In this document: one piece after another, positions 26,258-34,964 of the stretch
Layout of the letters: each line of letters begins with the position of its first letter
Position numbering within the stretch: position 1 is the stretch's first letter
Assembly (NCBI GenBank): GCA_963696025.1
Contig: CAVOII010000005.1
Span: 186,001-250,000, forward strand
Length of the DNA stretch: 64,000 nucleotides
Direction: 5' to 3'
Source of the DNA: JABCYV01 sp963696025
GTDB taxonomy: Bacteria; Acidobacteriota; Terriglobia; Terriglobales; Acidobacteriaceae
Made by a program: the position numbers and the translations under genes
The notes under the pieces: generated by a model
What the model saw: only the letters and a program-made list of their open reading frames with translations
Databases searched by the model: none
Told to the model about the DNA's origin: nothing

Positions 26258-26365
26258 TCAGAGTGCCACCATAGTCCCCGTCGAGCAAGGGGAGCTGTCA
26301 TTCTTGGCGGAGGATGTCGTGGAATTGTCGCATTCTGCCCGGCAATGGTGGCTAGCCTGTAACGC

Positions 26366-27274
26366 ATGGCAACAACGAAGCTGGACGAACAGGTCGCCGT
26401 CGTCACGGGTGCGGGTCGGGGCATTGGACGCGCCATCGCACTGCGGTTCGCCGAAGCGGGAGGGAAGGTTGCCGTGCTCGCGCGCACCGGCTCCGACCTG
26501 AACGAGACTGCTGCGCTGATCGAAAAGTCGGGCGGATGCGCGCGGTTCTTCGTCATGGACGTGACCGACGAGCCTACGGTGCGCATCGTCATGGGCGAGA
26601 TCGAGTCCGCACTTGGGCCAATCCATGTGCTGGTCAACAATGCGGGACAGGTCGGCCGTATCGGTCCATTTGTCGAGAGCGATCCGGCGGAGTGGTGGCG
26701 CGTCTTGGATACGAACCTGCGGGGCACGATGCTTTGTACGCGAGCAGTGCTGCCGGGCATGATTCGGCGGCGGCAGGGACGGATCATCAACATCGCTTCC
26801 AGCGCCTTGCCGCTGCCGTATCTCTCTGCCTATGTCACGAGCAAGACCGCACTCCTCCGCTTTACGGAAACAATTGCAGCAGAGGTAGGAGAGCACGGCG
26901 TTAGCCTGTTTGCCGTAGGGCCAGGGACAACACGAACAACAATGTCCCATCACTCACTCTATTCTGAAGAGGGGCGCCGATGGATCCCTTGGTTTGGCCA
27001 CATTTTCGAGGAGAAGCTCGATGTTCCAATCGAGCGCCCAGCGCAGCTGGTGGTCGACCTCGCCACCGGCCGTGCTGATGCGTTGTCCGGGCGGTTTCTC
27101 ACTGTCTTCGATGACCTGGGTGCGCTGCTGTCGCATCTGAAGGAGATTGAAAGTGAGAACCTGTATTCCCTGCGTGCTCGGACACTGGATGAAGAGAGGA
27201 TGCCATCGTCATTGGCTGCCGTCCTGCAGGAAGGCGAGCAAGGTGGTAGCAAGAATACCCGAAAGCGCAGCTAG
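26366..27274 (+). CDS. SDR family oxidoreductase
   Basis: A 302-residue short-chain dehydrogenase. The cofactor motif VTGAGRGIGRAIALRF is near residue 13, the NNAG motif (VLVNNAGQVG) near residue 88, and the catalytic Ser-Tyr-Lys set in NIASSALPLPYLSAYVTSKT with Tyr near residue 153. The text ARTGSDLNE after beta-2, rather than an acidic residue, suggests NADPH preference, which is inference. About 50 residues longer than a classical SDR because of a C-terminal extension that ends in Lys/Arg. Divergently transcribed from a GlxA-type regulator. Substrate unknown. Confidence 0.9.
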   Translation: MATTKLDEQVAVVTGAGRGIGRAIALRFAEAGGKVAVLARTGSDLNETAALIEKSGGCARFFVMDVTDEPTVRIVMGEIESALGPIHVLVNNAGQVGRIGPFVESDPAEWWRVLDTNLRGTMLCTRAVLPGMIRRRQGRIINIASSALPLPYLSAYVTSKTALLRFTETIAAEVGEHGVSLFAVGPGTTRTTMSHHSLYSEEGRRWIPWFGHIFEEKLDVPIERPAQLVVDLATGRADALSGRFLTVFDDLGALLSHLKEIESENLYSLRARTLDEERMPSSLAAVLQEGEQGGSKNTRKRS

Positions 27275-27556
27275 TCTTGCCATATTCCCGATGGTCTCCG
27301 TTTCTTAGATCTCGCCCCACTTTGAACTCGCCCCACTTTTTTCATCGCTTTGACATTGGGATTCCTGGAGGTTGGTCGGCTACTCGGCAGTTACCGCTCG
27401 AAACCAGCCGGGAGGTCAACGCCCAGGCCGACCTGCGCTTATGCGGGCCTATACCCCCCCGTACCTCCACTATCTACCAGTTCACAATCTTTTACATCGT
27501 TTTACCCCCCATTGACACATGCCTTGTGCCGCTAAACTATGTTTCGTACTGCCATC

Positions 27557-29227
27557 ATGAATCTCAAGCGGCCCTGGAACGAACGAACTCGATTGATACT
27601 GACTCTGGAGCTCGCTGTAGTTCTGCCGGCGGCTGCCCTGGTAATTCTGAGCGCATGGCACTTGAATCACATTCAGCGCGATCGAGCTGTCGAGGCAGCC
27701 ATCCAGCGTGATTTTAGCCAGGTCCTGGCGATCTCCGAGAAGCAGATCAATCACAAGGCGTACGACTTGGTGGACGATGTGAAAAGCGAATTCCCGGCGC
27801 CAGGGCAGGCCTGCAGCGTGAATCTGGATCGGCTCCTCGCCGCGCGTCCTTACATCGCCCACGTGTTATTGTTCGACCCCAACAACGGGCTGGTATTTCG
27901 ATCGCAACCCCATCGCCTGCAAGATCCAGATTTCCGAGCCGAGGCTGATGAGATCTCCAAGATGAACGAGCTGTGGTTAAAAGTTGATTTTCATGACTTC
28001 TCGAAAAAGCTCGCTTCGATGGAGAAAAAGGGCACGCCATACATTTGTGAAGGGAACTGGGCACCCCGTGGGGACAAGCACATATATCAGTCAGCCGCAT
28101 ACTTTCTGAAGACCGATGAGGAAACAGGACGCAAGGTCATTGCTGGAGTAGTCTTCGACGCCGAGTACCTGCGCGATCAGTTTTTTCCCGAGATGCTCGA
28201 GAACGTAATGAATCGCAATCTCAGTGAGGGCCAGAGCAACGCCAATCACGCCGTGATGATGTTGCACTCCAAGAGCGATTCGACTCCCATCGCGGCCTCG
28301 GCCGCATGGGACGGCGGCGTTCCGGAGGTGGAGCGCAATCTGGAAGGAGCGTTTCCCGGGCTGGCTCTTGCTATCAAGCTGCACGGCACTACCTTGGAGG
28401 CCATTGGCCGGCGTTTCGTGCGCACCAGCTTCCTGATTCTGGGTGGCTTGTCGTTGCTATTGGCCGCCGGACTGGTACTGACCTATCGCAACGTCAGCAA
28501 AGAGATGGCGCTGGCGCGAGTGAAGTCCGATTTCGTTTCCAACGTTTCGCACGAGCTAAGAACTCCACTCTCCCTGATCCGGCTGTACGCCGAAACCCTC
28601 GAAATGGGACGGCTCACGAGTCCGGAAAAATATCAGGAGTACTACTGCATCATTCGCAAAGAGAGCGAACGGCTGACCGCGCTTATCAACAACATTCTCG
28701 ACTTTTCACGGATTGAAGCTGGCCGTAAAGAATACGACTTCCGCGAAACCGACATGCGCGAATTGGTGCACAACACGCTCGATGCCTATCGCTACCAGAT
28801 CGAGCAACACGGTTTTACCTTTGAAGAAAAAATCGACGAAGTCCCTTCTTTGCGCGTGGATCGTGAAGCCATGGCAAGGTCCCTGGTTAACCTGGTCAAT
28901 AATGCGCTCAAATACTCACAGGATAGAAAGTATATTGGCGTCAATTTATATCGCGAAAACGGATCGGTGAAGCTGGAGGTCATTGACCACGGGATTGGCA
29001 TACCCCGTCAGGAACAGCAGAAAATTTTTGAAAAGTTCTATCGCGTGGGAGACCCACTAGTCCACAACACCAAGGGCAGCGGATTAGGTCTTTCCCTGGT
29101 ACGTCATATCGCGCAGGCCCATGGCGGCGAGGTTTTTGTCGACAGTGCGCCGGGACAGGGAAGTAAATTCACGATCACCCTGCCCGTCGCTCGAAGAGAG
29201 AACGGAAGCAAGGCAGCTTCGGCATGA
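27557..29227 (+). CDS. sensor histidine kinase (PhoR/BaeS-like)
   Basis: A 556-residue membrane kinase with TM1 near residues 15-34 (LILTLELAVVLPAAALVIL), a roughly 250-residue extracytoplasmic sensor, and TM2 near 290-310 (SFLILGGLSLLLAAGLVL). HisKA: KSDFVSNVSHELRTPLSLIR, with the phospho-His near residue 332. HATPase: ARSLVNLVNNALKYS, VIDHGIGIPRQEQQ and GSGLGLSLVRHI. ATG 27557 was chosen; an ATG at 27539 is equally open. The stop codon lies directly beside the next gene's start region, so it is co-transcribed with the OmpR-type regulator that follows. No PAS or HAMP domain is obvious; the sensor domain is unassigned. Confidence 0.92.
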   Translation: MNLKRPWNERTRLILTLELAVVLPAAALVILSAWHLNHIQRDRAVEAAIQRDFSQVLAISEKQINHKAYDLVDDVKSEFPAPGQACSVNLDRLLAARPYIAHVLLFDPNNGLVFRSQPHRLQDPDFRAEADEISKMNELWLKVDFHDFSKKLASMEKKGTPYICEGNWAPRGDKHIYQSAAYFLKTDEETGRKVIAGVVFDAEYLRDQFFPEMLENVMNRNLSEGQSNANHAVMMLHSKSDSTPIAASAAWDGGVPEVERNLEGAFPGLALAIKLHGTTLEAIGRRFVRTSFLILGGLSLLLAAGLVLTYRNVSKEMALARVKSDFVSNVSHELRTPLSLIRLYAETLEMGRLTSPEKYQEYYCIIRKESERLTALINNILDFSRIEAGRKEYDFRETDMRELVHNTLDAYRYQIEQHGFTFEEKIDEVPSLRVDREAMARSLVNLVNNALKYSQDRKYIGVNLYRENGSVKLEVIDHGIGIPRQEQQKIFEKFYRVGDPLVHNTKGSGLGLSLVRHIAQAHGGEVFVDSAPGQGSKFTITLPVARRENGSKAASA

Positions 29228-29248
29228 ATGCCGGTGGAGGAACGGGCA

Positions 29249-29995
29249 GTGACAATCATCAAATCAGCCGCCGAGTCTCCGGCACAGCCAAGAATCAGCA
29301 GTGGAAAGCGTGAGATGCCCAGAATCCTGATTGTCGAGGACGAGCCCAACATGGTAGCTGGCTTGCGCGACAACTTCGAGTTCGAAGGTTACGACGTCAT
29401 TACTGCGCCCGATGGCGTTGCCGGCCTGGAACGGGCGCTGAATGAGGCGCCTGACCTGGTCATCCTCGATGTCATGATGCCCCGCATGAGCGGCCTCGAC
29501 GTGTGCAAGCAACTCAAGAGCAAGCGGCCGTCCATTCCCGTCATTATGTTGACCGCTCGAGGCCAGGAAGTCGACAAGGTGGTCGGGTTGGAACTGGGCG
29601 CCGACGACTACGTCACTAAACCATTTTCTATCCGCGAGCTGTTGGCCCGGGTGAAAGCTGTTCTCCGCCGCGCCCGCGCCCTTCCCAAAGAGCAGGAGCG
29701 TTACGCCTTCGGCGACGTTGAAGTGAATCTTCGCAGTTGCCAGGTGTCGCGTAGCGGCAAGGCGCTGGACTTTTCCTCGAAAGAGTTCGAACTGCTCAAA
29801 TACTTCCTCTGTCATCCGGGGGAGACATTAACTCGCGATCGTCTACTGGAAGAAGTCTGGGGCTACGACCGCTTTCCGACCACGCGCACGGTGGATGCGC
29901 ACATCGTCCGTCTACGGCAAAAGATTGAGCGTAAACCCGAAGAACCTCGCTTCATCCTGACGGTGCACGGCAGCGGTTACAAGTTCGTTGGCTGA
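29249..29995 (+). CDS. OmpR/PhoB family response regulator
   Basis: Receiver plus winged-helix regulator, partner of the kinase just upstream. The receiver starts at MPRILIVEDEPNMVAGLRDN. The phospho-Asp is in LVILDVMMPRMSG, the Thr in IMLTARGQE and the Lys in DYVTKPFSIREL. The C-terminal effector has FSSKEFELLKYFLCHPGETL, RDRLLEEVWGYD and RTVDAHIVRLRQKIE. Start choice: the GTG at 29249 has GGAGG 8 bases upstream; ATG 29228 and ATG 29315 are alternatives, the last giving the shortest family-like N-terminus. The downstream ECF sigma gene begins 11 bases after the stop, making a kinase-regulator-sigma operon. Confidence 0.93.
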   Translation: MTIIKSAAESPAQPRISSGKREMPRILIVEDEPNMVAGLRDNFEFEGYDVITAPDGVAGLERALNEAPDLVILDVMMPRMSGLDVCKQLKSKRPSIPVIMLTARGQEVDKVVGLELGADDYVTKPFSIRELLARVKAVLRRARALPKEQERYAFGDVEVNLRSCQVSRSGKALDFSSKEFELLKYFLCHPGETLTRDRLLEEVWGYDRFPTTRTVDAHIVRLRQKIERKPEEPRFILTVHGSGYKFVG

Positions 29996-30006
29996 ACGGT
30001 GAAATA

Positions 30007-30675
30007 ATGATGTCCGACACTGGCAAAATTCGCATTGGGCCGGTCCTGAACAGCATCGGATTGACGCCCTCGGGTCAGGCGGCAGCTGGCCGCTCCGCCC
30101 GCGTGGACGATACCCGGCTTATCCGCGAAGCTCAGCTGGGCAACACCGCCGCTTTCGAAGAATTGGTGCGCCAATACGACCGTGCTGTCCTCCGCTTGGC
30201 CGTTCATCTCACCGGCTCGCAAGAAGATGGTCAGGACATCTATCAGGAAGCCTTCCTACGCGCTTACATCAATTTGGCACGTTTTCGTTTCGAGTGTTCT
30301 TTTTATACGTGGATATATCGTATCGTCACGAATCTCTGCCTTGATCATCTGCGCAAGAGGAATTCTCGTGGCCGCGACCTGACTACAACCGTTTCTCCCG
30401 ATGGCGAGGAAGAAGAGCTGCTCGACAGAGTGCCCGACCACCGAGCTGACGCCAGTCCGGAGCGCAGCCTGGTGGGGCGCGAACTGCGGGGTTGCATCGT
30501 CCGCGCCCTGGGACGGCTTTCCGCTCGCGAGCGCATGGTCTTCGAATTGAAGCACTACCACGGGATGAGATTGCGGACCGTCGCAGGCATCCTGAATACC
30601 ACCGAAGGGACGATCAAGAACACCTTGTTTCGCGCCACCCATAAATTGCGCACCGAACTCGCCGAAGTCCGGTGA
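30007..30675 (+). CDS. ECF-type RNA polymerase sigma factor
   Basis: A 222-residue sigma-70 family protein. Region 2 reads AAFEELVRQYDRAVLRLAVH, then GQDIYQEAFLRAYINLARFR and FYTWIYRIVTNLCLDHLRKR (about residues 48-118). Region 4 reads LGRLSARERMVFELKHYHGM, then LRTVAGILNTTEGTIKNTLF (about 168-212). The acidic linker (DGEEEELLDRV) is usual for the RpoE-like group. It follows a two-component pair with only 11 bases between, which is less usual than a sigma/anti-sigma pair. No zinc-finger anti-sigma gene follows; the next 260 bases are gene-free. ATG 30007 and ATG 30010 are adjacent alternatives. Confidence 0.9.
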   Translation: MMSDTGKIRIGPVLNSIGLTPSGQAAAGRSARVDDTRLIREAQLGNTAAFEELVRQYDRAVLRLAVHLTGSQEDGQDIYQEAFLRAYINLARFRFECSFYTWIYRIVTNLCLDHLRKRNSRGRDLTTTVSPDGEEEELLDRVPDHRADASPERSLVGRELRGCIVRALGRLSARERMVFELKHYHGMRLRTVAGILNTTEGTIKNTLFRATHKLRTELAEVR

Positions 30676-30937
30676 ACGCGTACCCTTCCCGCGAAACATC
30701 CCGCCCAGCAATTTGGTTGGAGCAGCGAATTCGGGCGGAGCAGCGCTTCAGCGCTGCATTTAGATCGCACATGGAATTCGGCTTTAGCCTCTGGGGCTGA
30801 CTGAGCGGATCGCCTCAGTGGCAGAATTCATCTCTGAAGGCACGGCCCTTGATGCGGCCGTACCCCATCCAAAGCACAATGCTCACATAGCCGAATGAGT
30901 TCCCCAATTAAGATATCCTTGCACATGCAGACAGACT
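30676..30937. other. gene-free spacer with palindromes
   Basis: Contains the perfect hairpin GCAGCGC-TTCA-GCGCTGC at 30740-30757 and an ACGGCC/GGCCGT stem further on. These resemble REP-like text, such as that flanking the transposase at 45210. No T run follows the first hairpin, so terminator function is uncertain. No anti-sigma gene is hidden here. Confidence 0.4.
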
Positions 30938-31669
30938 ATGTCGTCGCAACCCATCTCGTCTCCTTCATTGCGAATCAAATCGGCCGAACCCCGCCTGGTC
31001 ACCATCCCCGCGGGTTGGTTCCTAATGGGCTCGGAGATCGGCCAGGATAACGAACGTCCGGTGCACCGCGTATGGGTAGACGAATTTCTATTGGCGGCTC
31101 GTCAGGTGACGAATGGCGAGTACGCAGATTTTCTCTGCGCCACCGGAACAGAAGCCCCACCTTTGTGGGATGATTCAAACTTCAATCATCCCGAGCAGCC
31201 AGTCGTCGGTGTTTCCTGGTTCGAAGCGGTGAAATATTGCGAATGGCTAAGCCGCGTGACTGGCCGGCACTTTCGCCTCCCGACTGAGGCTGAATGGGAG
31301 CGCGCCGCCCGCGGCGGGAGTGAAGGCAAACTTTTCCCTTGGGGGGATGCCCCGCCCGAATCCTTACCCAACTATGAAAGCCGCTGGAAGACGGGCCCCG
31401 AGCCTGTCGCCCGGGATGCGCCAAATGCCTTCGGCCTTTATGACATCTGCGAGAACGTCCATGAGTGGTGCAGCGACTGGTACCAGCCGGACTACTACGC
31501 GGTTTCTCCCGAACGCAACCCGCGCGGCCCGGAAACTGGCCAGCGCCGCGCATCTCGCGGCGGCTCCTGGCGCCATCACATTAAAGTGACCCGCTGCGCC
31601 GCACGCTCCAGCATCCCTCCAGAATTCCACTACGCGGACTACGGCTTTCGCGTCGCATGTGCGCGGTAG
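30938..31669 (+). CDS. SUMF1/FGE-sulfatase-like domain protein
   Basis: A 243-residue protein made almost entirely of the formylglycine-generating-enzyme-like fold: VTIPAGWFLMGSEIGQDNER, HRVWVDEFLLAARQVTNGEY, VVGVSWFEAVKYCEWLSRVT, FRLPTEAEWERAARGG, ENVHEWCSDWY, SRGGSWRHH and ADYGFRVACA. True formylglycine-generating enzymes need two cysteines in the segment after GGSW/Y; here that segment reads RHHIKVTRCAARS and both are absent. It is therefore not expected to be a sulfatase activator, but one of the many other members (iron-sulfane, hydroxylase-like or carbohydrate-binding). No sulfatase gene is nearby. The ATG at 30938 gives a short non-domain N-terminus. Confidence 0.88.
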   Translation: MSSQPISSPSLRIKSAEPRLVTIPAGWFLMGSEIGQDNERPVHRVWVDEFLLAARQVTNGEYADFLCATGTEAPPLWDDSNFNHPEQPVVGVSWFEAVKYCEWLSRVTGRHFRLPTEAEWERAARGGSEGKLFPWGDAPPESLPNYESRWKTGPEPVARDAPNAFGLYDICENVHEWCSDWYQPDYYAVSPERNPRGPETGQRRASRGGSWRHHIKVTRCAARSSIPPEFHYADYGFRVACAR

Positions 31670-31855
31670 CGCCGGCGATCCTTTGCTTATCGAGGAACTT
31701 TAGTGCGTTGTCATCGCAGCGAAGCCCTCGCCGCCCCTGGGCGGCGAGGGCAAGTCGAAGGACCTGCTTTTTCTCCACGAGTCCAATCTCTCAGCCATAG
31801 CTCTGCACTACAATCACAGGCTCGTTCCAAAAAGCTCGCAAGCGGAGACGCCCTC

Positions 31856-32710
31856 ATGTTTCAACCCGATCTGCTCCACGGCAAACGCATCCTCATCACC
31901 GGCGGCGGCACCGGATTAGGCAAAGGGATGGCACGCCGCTTTCTTGAACTCGGTGCCACGGTCTACATCTGCGGCCGTCGCGAAGAAGTTCTAGCTGAGA
32001 CTGAAGACGAGTTACGCCGCGCCATGAAACCTAACATCCATTCTCTCCCCTGCGACGTGCGCAACCTTCAAGCCGTGGAGGAAATGGTCGAAACCATCTG
32101 GAAAGACGGTGCGTTGGACGTCGTAGTGAACAATGCCGCGGGAAATTTTCTGGCGCGAACTGAAGAACTCTCTCCGCGCGCCTTCGAGGCCGTCATCGGA
32201 ATCGTGCTCATAGGCACGGTCAATGTAACCATGGCCTGTGGGCGCCGCTGGCTCAAAGCACAGCATCCCGGCGTCATGCTGAACATTGTCGCCAGCTACG
32301 CTTCCAGTGGCTCGGCTTACGTCGTGCCCTCCGCTGTCTCCAAGTCGGGCGTGGTCGCTCTCACAAAGAGCCTGGCGGTGGAATGGGGAAATCGTGGCAT
32401 TCGCATGAATGCTATTGCTCCCGGACCGATTCCCACGCAGGGTGCTTTCTCCCGCCTGCTGCCGAGGCCTGAGCTGGAAGAATTCGCCCGCCAACGTAAT
32501 CCCATGAACCGCTTCGGCACGGTCGGAGAATTGGCCGATTTGGCTGCTTTTCTGGTGAGCGACGGATCGGCTTACATCAATGGAGAAGTGATCACGATGG
32601 ATGGTGGCGAATGGCTCCAGGGGGCCGGCGAGTTTACCGCCTTGGGCAGAATGCTCACGGAAAAGGAGTGGGAAGCGATGAAACCCACGAAGAAGTCAGA
32701 GCCTGGATAG
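31856..32710 (+). CDS. SDR oxidoreductase, 2,4-dienoyl-CoA reductase-like
   Basis: A 284-residue short-chain dehydrogenase; start moved to ATG 31856, because the upstream open frame is spacer-like. The N-terminus FQPDLLHGKRILITGGGTGL, then GKGMARRFLELGATVYICGR, is typical of the DECR group, in which an Arg after beta-2 selects NADPH. Further motifs: CDVRN near residue 65, VVNNAAGNF near residue 92, and WGNRGIRMNAIAPGPIPTQG near residue 180. The classical Tyr is replaced in context: after NIVASYASSGSAYVVPSAVS comes KSGVVAL, so a Tyr and Lys are present but spaced as in DECR-type enzymes. Likely acts on unsaturated acyl-CoA in beta-oxidation; substrate not proven. Confidence 0.88.
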   Translation: MFQPDLLHGKRILITGGGTGLGKGMARRFLELGATVYICGRREEVLAETEDELRRAMKPNIHSLPCDVRNLQAVEEMVETIWKDGALDVVVNNAAGNFLARTEELSPRAFEAVIGIVLIGTVNVTMACGRRWLKAQHPGVMLNIVASYASSGSAYVVPSAVSKSGVVALTKSLAVEWGNRGIRMNAIAPGPIPTQGAFSRLLPRPELEEFARQRNPMNRFGTVGELADLAAFLVSDGSAYINGEVITMDGGEWLQGAGEFTALGRMLTEKEWEAMKPTKKSEPG

Positions 32711-32734
32711 GACTGCGAAAACCTATTCGCCTAG

Positions 32735-33088
32735 TCAGGGCCGCACTTTGCTCGCGCCCGCCAGCCAGCGGAAGAACATATTAACCAGGCTGAGTACGAT
32801 CGCTCCCCAGAAAGCCGCGGCGAAGGTGTCGACATGAAATCCGGGGACGATCGCCGACGCCAATTCAAGCATGGCTGCATTGATGATCAGCCAGAAAATG
32901 CCGAGCGTCAGCAGAGTGAGAGGAAAGGTGACGATCTTCAGGAAAACTCCCAGCGTGGCATTGACAAACCCGATCACCAGGGCCGCGATCAACGCCGTCA
33001 CCGGACCGTTCACATGGAAACCCGGCACCAGTCGCGCCACCAGCCATACTGCCAGAGCGCTCAGCGCCCAGTTCAGCAAATGTCGCAT
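32735..33088 (-). CDS. phage holin family 4-type membrane protein
   Basis: A 117-residue protein with four hydrophobic segments: LNWALSALAVWLVARLV, ALIAALVIGFVNATLGVFLK, VTFPLTLLTLGIFWLIINAA and FAAAFWGAIVLSLVNMFFRW. The phrases NATLGxxLK and PLTLLTLGxFxxxINA are typical of the Phage_holin_4_2/YvlD-like family. Despite the name, chromosomal members are not phage genes; they often accompany PspC or LiaI-type envelope-stress proteins. It converges on the SDR gene, with 24 bases between stop codons. Function unknown. Confidence 0.85.
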   Translation of the reverse strand: MRHLLNWALSALAVWLVARLVPGFHVNGPVTALIAALVIGFVNATLGVFLKIVTFPLTLLTLGIFWLIINAAMLELASAIVPGFHVDTFAAAFWGAIVLSLVNMFFRWLAGASKVRP

Positions 33089-33234
33089 ACAGCCGTCTCC
33101 TTCACGGCACGCCGACTATAGACTGCTTGCACGGATGAGTGCAACCTTGGGGGGGGCAGAAGACGGGCAGAGCCTGCTTAGCGCGGAATTCTGGCACAGT
33201 GTTGTCCTACAAGTGTTGTCCTACAGAAGAAAAT

Positions 33235-33260
33235 GGCCAGACCGGTTACTCAATCTGGCC
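33235..33260 (-). terminator. intrinsic terminator of glnA
   Basis: On the minus strand GGCCAGA pairs with TCTGGCC (plus-strand positions 33235-33241 and 33254-33260), followed by ATTTTCTTC. It lies about 40 bases past the glnA stop. Nearby, GTGTTGTCCTACA is directly repeated at about 33199-33224. Confidence 0.65.
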
Positions 33261-33298
33261 CTTGCCTCTAAACTTCTTACAGATCCCGTCCAGTTACC

Positions 33299-34729
33299 CT
33301 AAAACAAATTCCACAGGAACTGATTGTAGACATCATGGTGATACTGCACTTCTGGCGCCTTTACGAACGTTCCCAGCAGACGCGAGCAGCGATCGGCAGA
33401 AGCCTGCTTCAGGTCGGCGTAGCGGGCTTTCACGTCCTCGCCCAGCAGCTCGGTCGTCCAGTCGGCCTTGCGGAAGTTTGCCAGCGCGTCGTAAATATTG
33501 TCCGGCAAATAACGCTCCGCCTGCCGAAGATTCTTGATTTTCGCCGTGTCGCCATCGATGCCGGTCTTGAAGATCGAGTACATCACCAGATAAGGATTCG
33601 CATCCGGAGCGACTGAACGCACTTCCACCCGCATACTTCTCTCATTGCCGATTGGAATACGAATCATCGATCCGCGATCAACCGGCGACGCCTTGAGCTG
33701 ATTGGGCGCTTCGAAGTGGGGATCGAGCCGCCGATAAGCGTTTACGCTCGGGTTCAGCAGCAGGCAAATGTCATTGCCGTGGGTAAGGACGCGATCGATG
33801 AATGCCCAGCCCATTTTGCTAAGCTTTTCTTCGCCCTTCGCGTCCCAGAATAGGTTTTTGCCCCCCTTGCTGATCGAGACATTCGTGTGCATACCGCTAC
33901 CGTTCACGCCGACCACTGGTTTGGGGAGAAATGACGCGGTGAAGCCCATGCGCGTCGCCACCTGGCGGCAGACGAGCTTATAGAGTTGGATGTGATCGGC
34001 GGCAGCCACGACCTCCGCGTAGCCGTAATTGATCTCGAACTGCGAGGGCGCCACTTCGGGATGGTCCTTTTCGTTCTGAAAGCCCATCGAGCGCTGCACT
34101 TCAGCGGTTGTGTCAATGAATGTGCGCAGGGGATCGCCTGGCAGCGAGTGATAGTAGCCGCCTGTGTTGACGTATTCGAACTTGCCGGTTTCGTGGTAGC
34201 GGCGTTCGGCGTCTGGCCCCTGGAAGAGAAAGCCCTCAATCTCATTGGCCGCGTTCAGCGTGTACCCTTCTTTTTTGTACAAGCCGTCGGCATAGGTTTT
34301 CAGAATGCCGCGAATGTCGGCCGCATAAGGCGTGCCGCCCTTGTCGATAACATCGCCGAAGACCAGCACTTTGCCCGGTCCAAACACATCCGCCGGGCCC
34401 CAATAGAACGCACTCCAATCAATGCCCAGACGCAGATCGCTCTCCCGTTGAGCCGTGAAGCCGCGAATCGAAGAGCCGTCGAAGGTCAGGTTGTCCCAGC
34501 TCTTGAGCAGGAACTTCTTGTCGTAATCGAGCATGTGCAGGCGGCCTTCCAGATCGCTGAAGAGCACCGTCACCGCCTTGATCCGCTTCTCGTCGGTGAG
34601 GTACTTGAGCCGCTCCTCCTGAATCTTTTCAATCGCGACCCGCTTCATGCGCTGCTCTTTAGCATGCAGATTCAGCTCTTCCAACTCTCCGTAGGAAAGC
34701 GCCAGAAAATTACGCAGTTCGTTCGACAT
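33299..34729 (-). CDS. glnA: glutamine synthetase, type I
   Basis: Makes glutamine from glutamate, ammonia and ATP. The 476-residue protein has the beta-grasp start VTVLFSDLEGRLHMLDYDKK, the latch DGSSIRGF near residue 86, the metal site ANEIEGFLF near residue 155, EVAPSQFEINYGYAEV near residue 225, the ATP motif VVGVNGSGMHTNVSISKGGK near residue 275, and NPSVNAYRRLDP near residue 330. The region that normally holds the adenylylation Tyr (NLYDLPPEE in enterics) reads YLPDNIYDALANFRKAD, so control by GlnE-type adenylylation looks unlikely; this is inference. A helical 45-residue N-terminal extension precedes the domain. AAGGAG precedes the ATG. No nitrogen-regulator gene is adjacent. Confidence 0.95.
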   Translation of the reverse strand: MSNELRNFLALSYGELEELNLHAKEQRMKRVAIEKIQEERLKYLTDEKRIKAVTVLFSDLEGRLHMLDYDKKFLLKSWDNLTFDGSSIRGFTAQRESDLRLGIDWSAFYWGPADVFGPGKVLVFGDVIDKGGTPYAADIRGILKTYADGLYKKEGYTLNAANEIEGFLFQGPDAERRYHETGKFEYVNTGGYYHSLPGDPLRTFIDTTAEVQRSMGFQNEKDHPEVAPSQFEINYGYAEVVAAADHIQLYKLVCRQVATRMGFTASFLPKPVVGVNGSGMHTNVSISKGGKNLFWDAKGEEKLSKMGWAFIDRVLTHGNDICLLLNPSVNAYRRLDPHFEAPNQLKASPVDRGSMIRIPIGNERSMRVEVRSVAPDANPYLVMYSIFKTGIDGDTAKIKNLRQAERYLPDNIYDALANFRKADWTTELLGEDVKARYADLKQASADRCSRLLGTFVKAPEVQYHHDVYNQFLWNLF

Positions 34730-34919
34730 GAATCTCCTTCGCTTTGTTGACCTTCAGAGTTGCAGTGGGGATGTACGGCTGGCTCGCACGAAATAGATTA
34801 CCGCGAATTTTGCCCTTGGGGGTAATCAAAAAAGCTTATGAGCCGTATCGAAGAGATTTATCTAAGAAGTAAAGATGTGGCGCGACCGCAAACGTTCGAA
34901 TCTTCGGCCCTCGACTGGC

Positions 34920-34946
34920 TGAAGCCTTTCCTGCCCATGCCGATAG
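34920..34946 (+). promoter_or_regulatory. candidate sigma-28 (FliA) promoter
   Basis: TGAAGCCT at 34920-34927, an 11-base spacer, then GCCGATAG at 34939-34946. The FliA consensus is TAAAGTTT-N11-GCCGATAA: the -10 matches at 7 of 8 positions and the -35 core TAAAG at 4 of 5. The predicted start of transcription lies just before the ribosome site AGGAGG of the small gene at 34965. Confidence 0.5.
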
Positions 34947-34964
34947 AACAAAGTAGGAGGCTCT

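Noticed and set aside
30740..30757. Hairpin after the second ECF sigma gene as a terminator
   Set aside because: A perfect stem, but no T run follows; it is more like a REP-type palindrome.
30938..31669. Annotation as formylglycine-generating enzyme
   Set aside because: Both catalytic cysteines are missing and no sulfatase gene is near.
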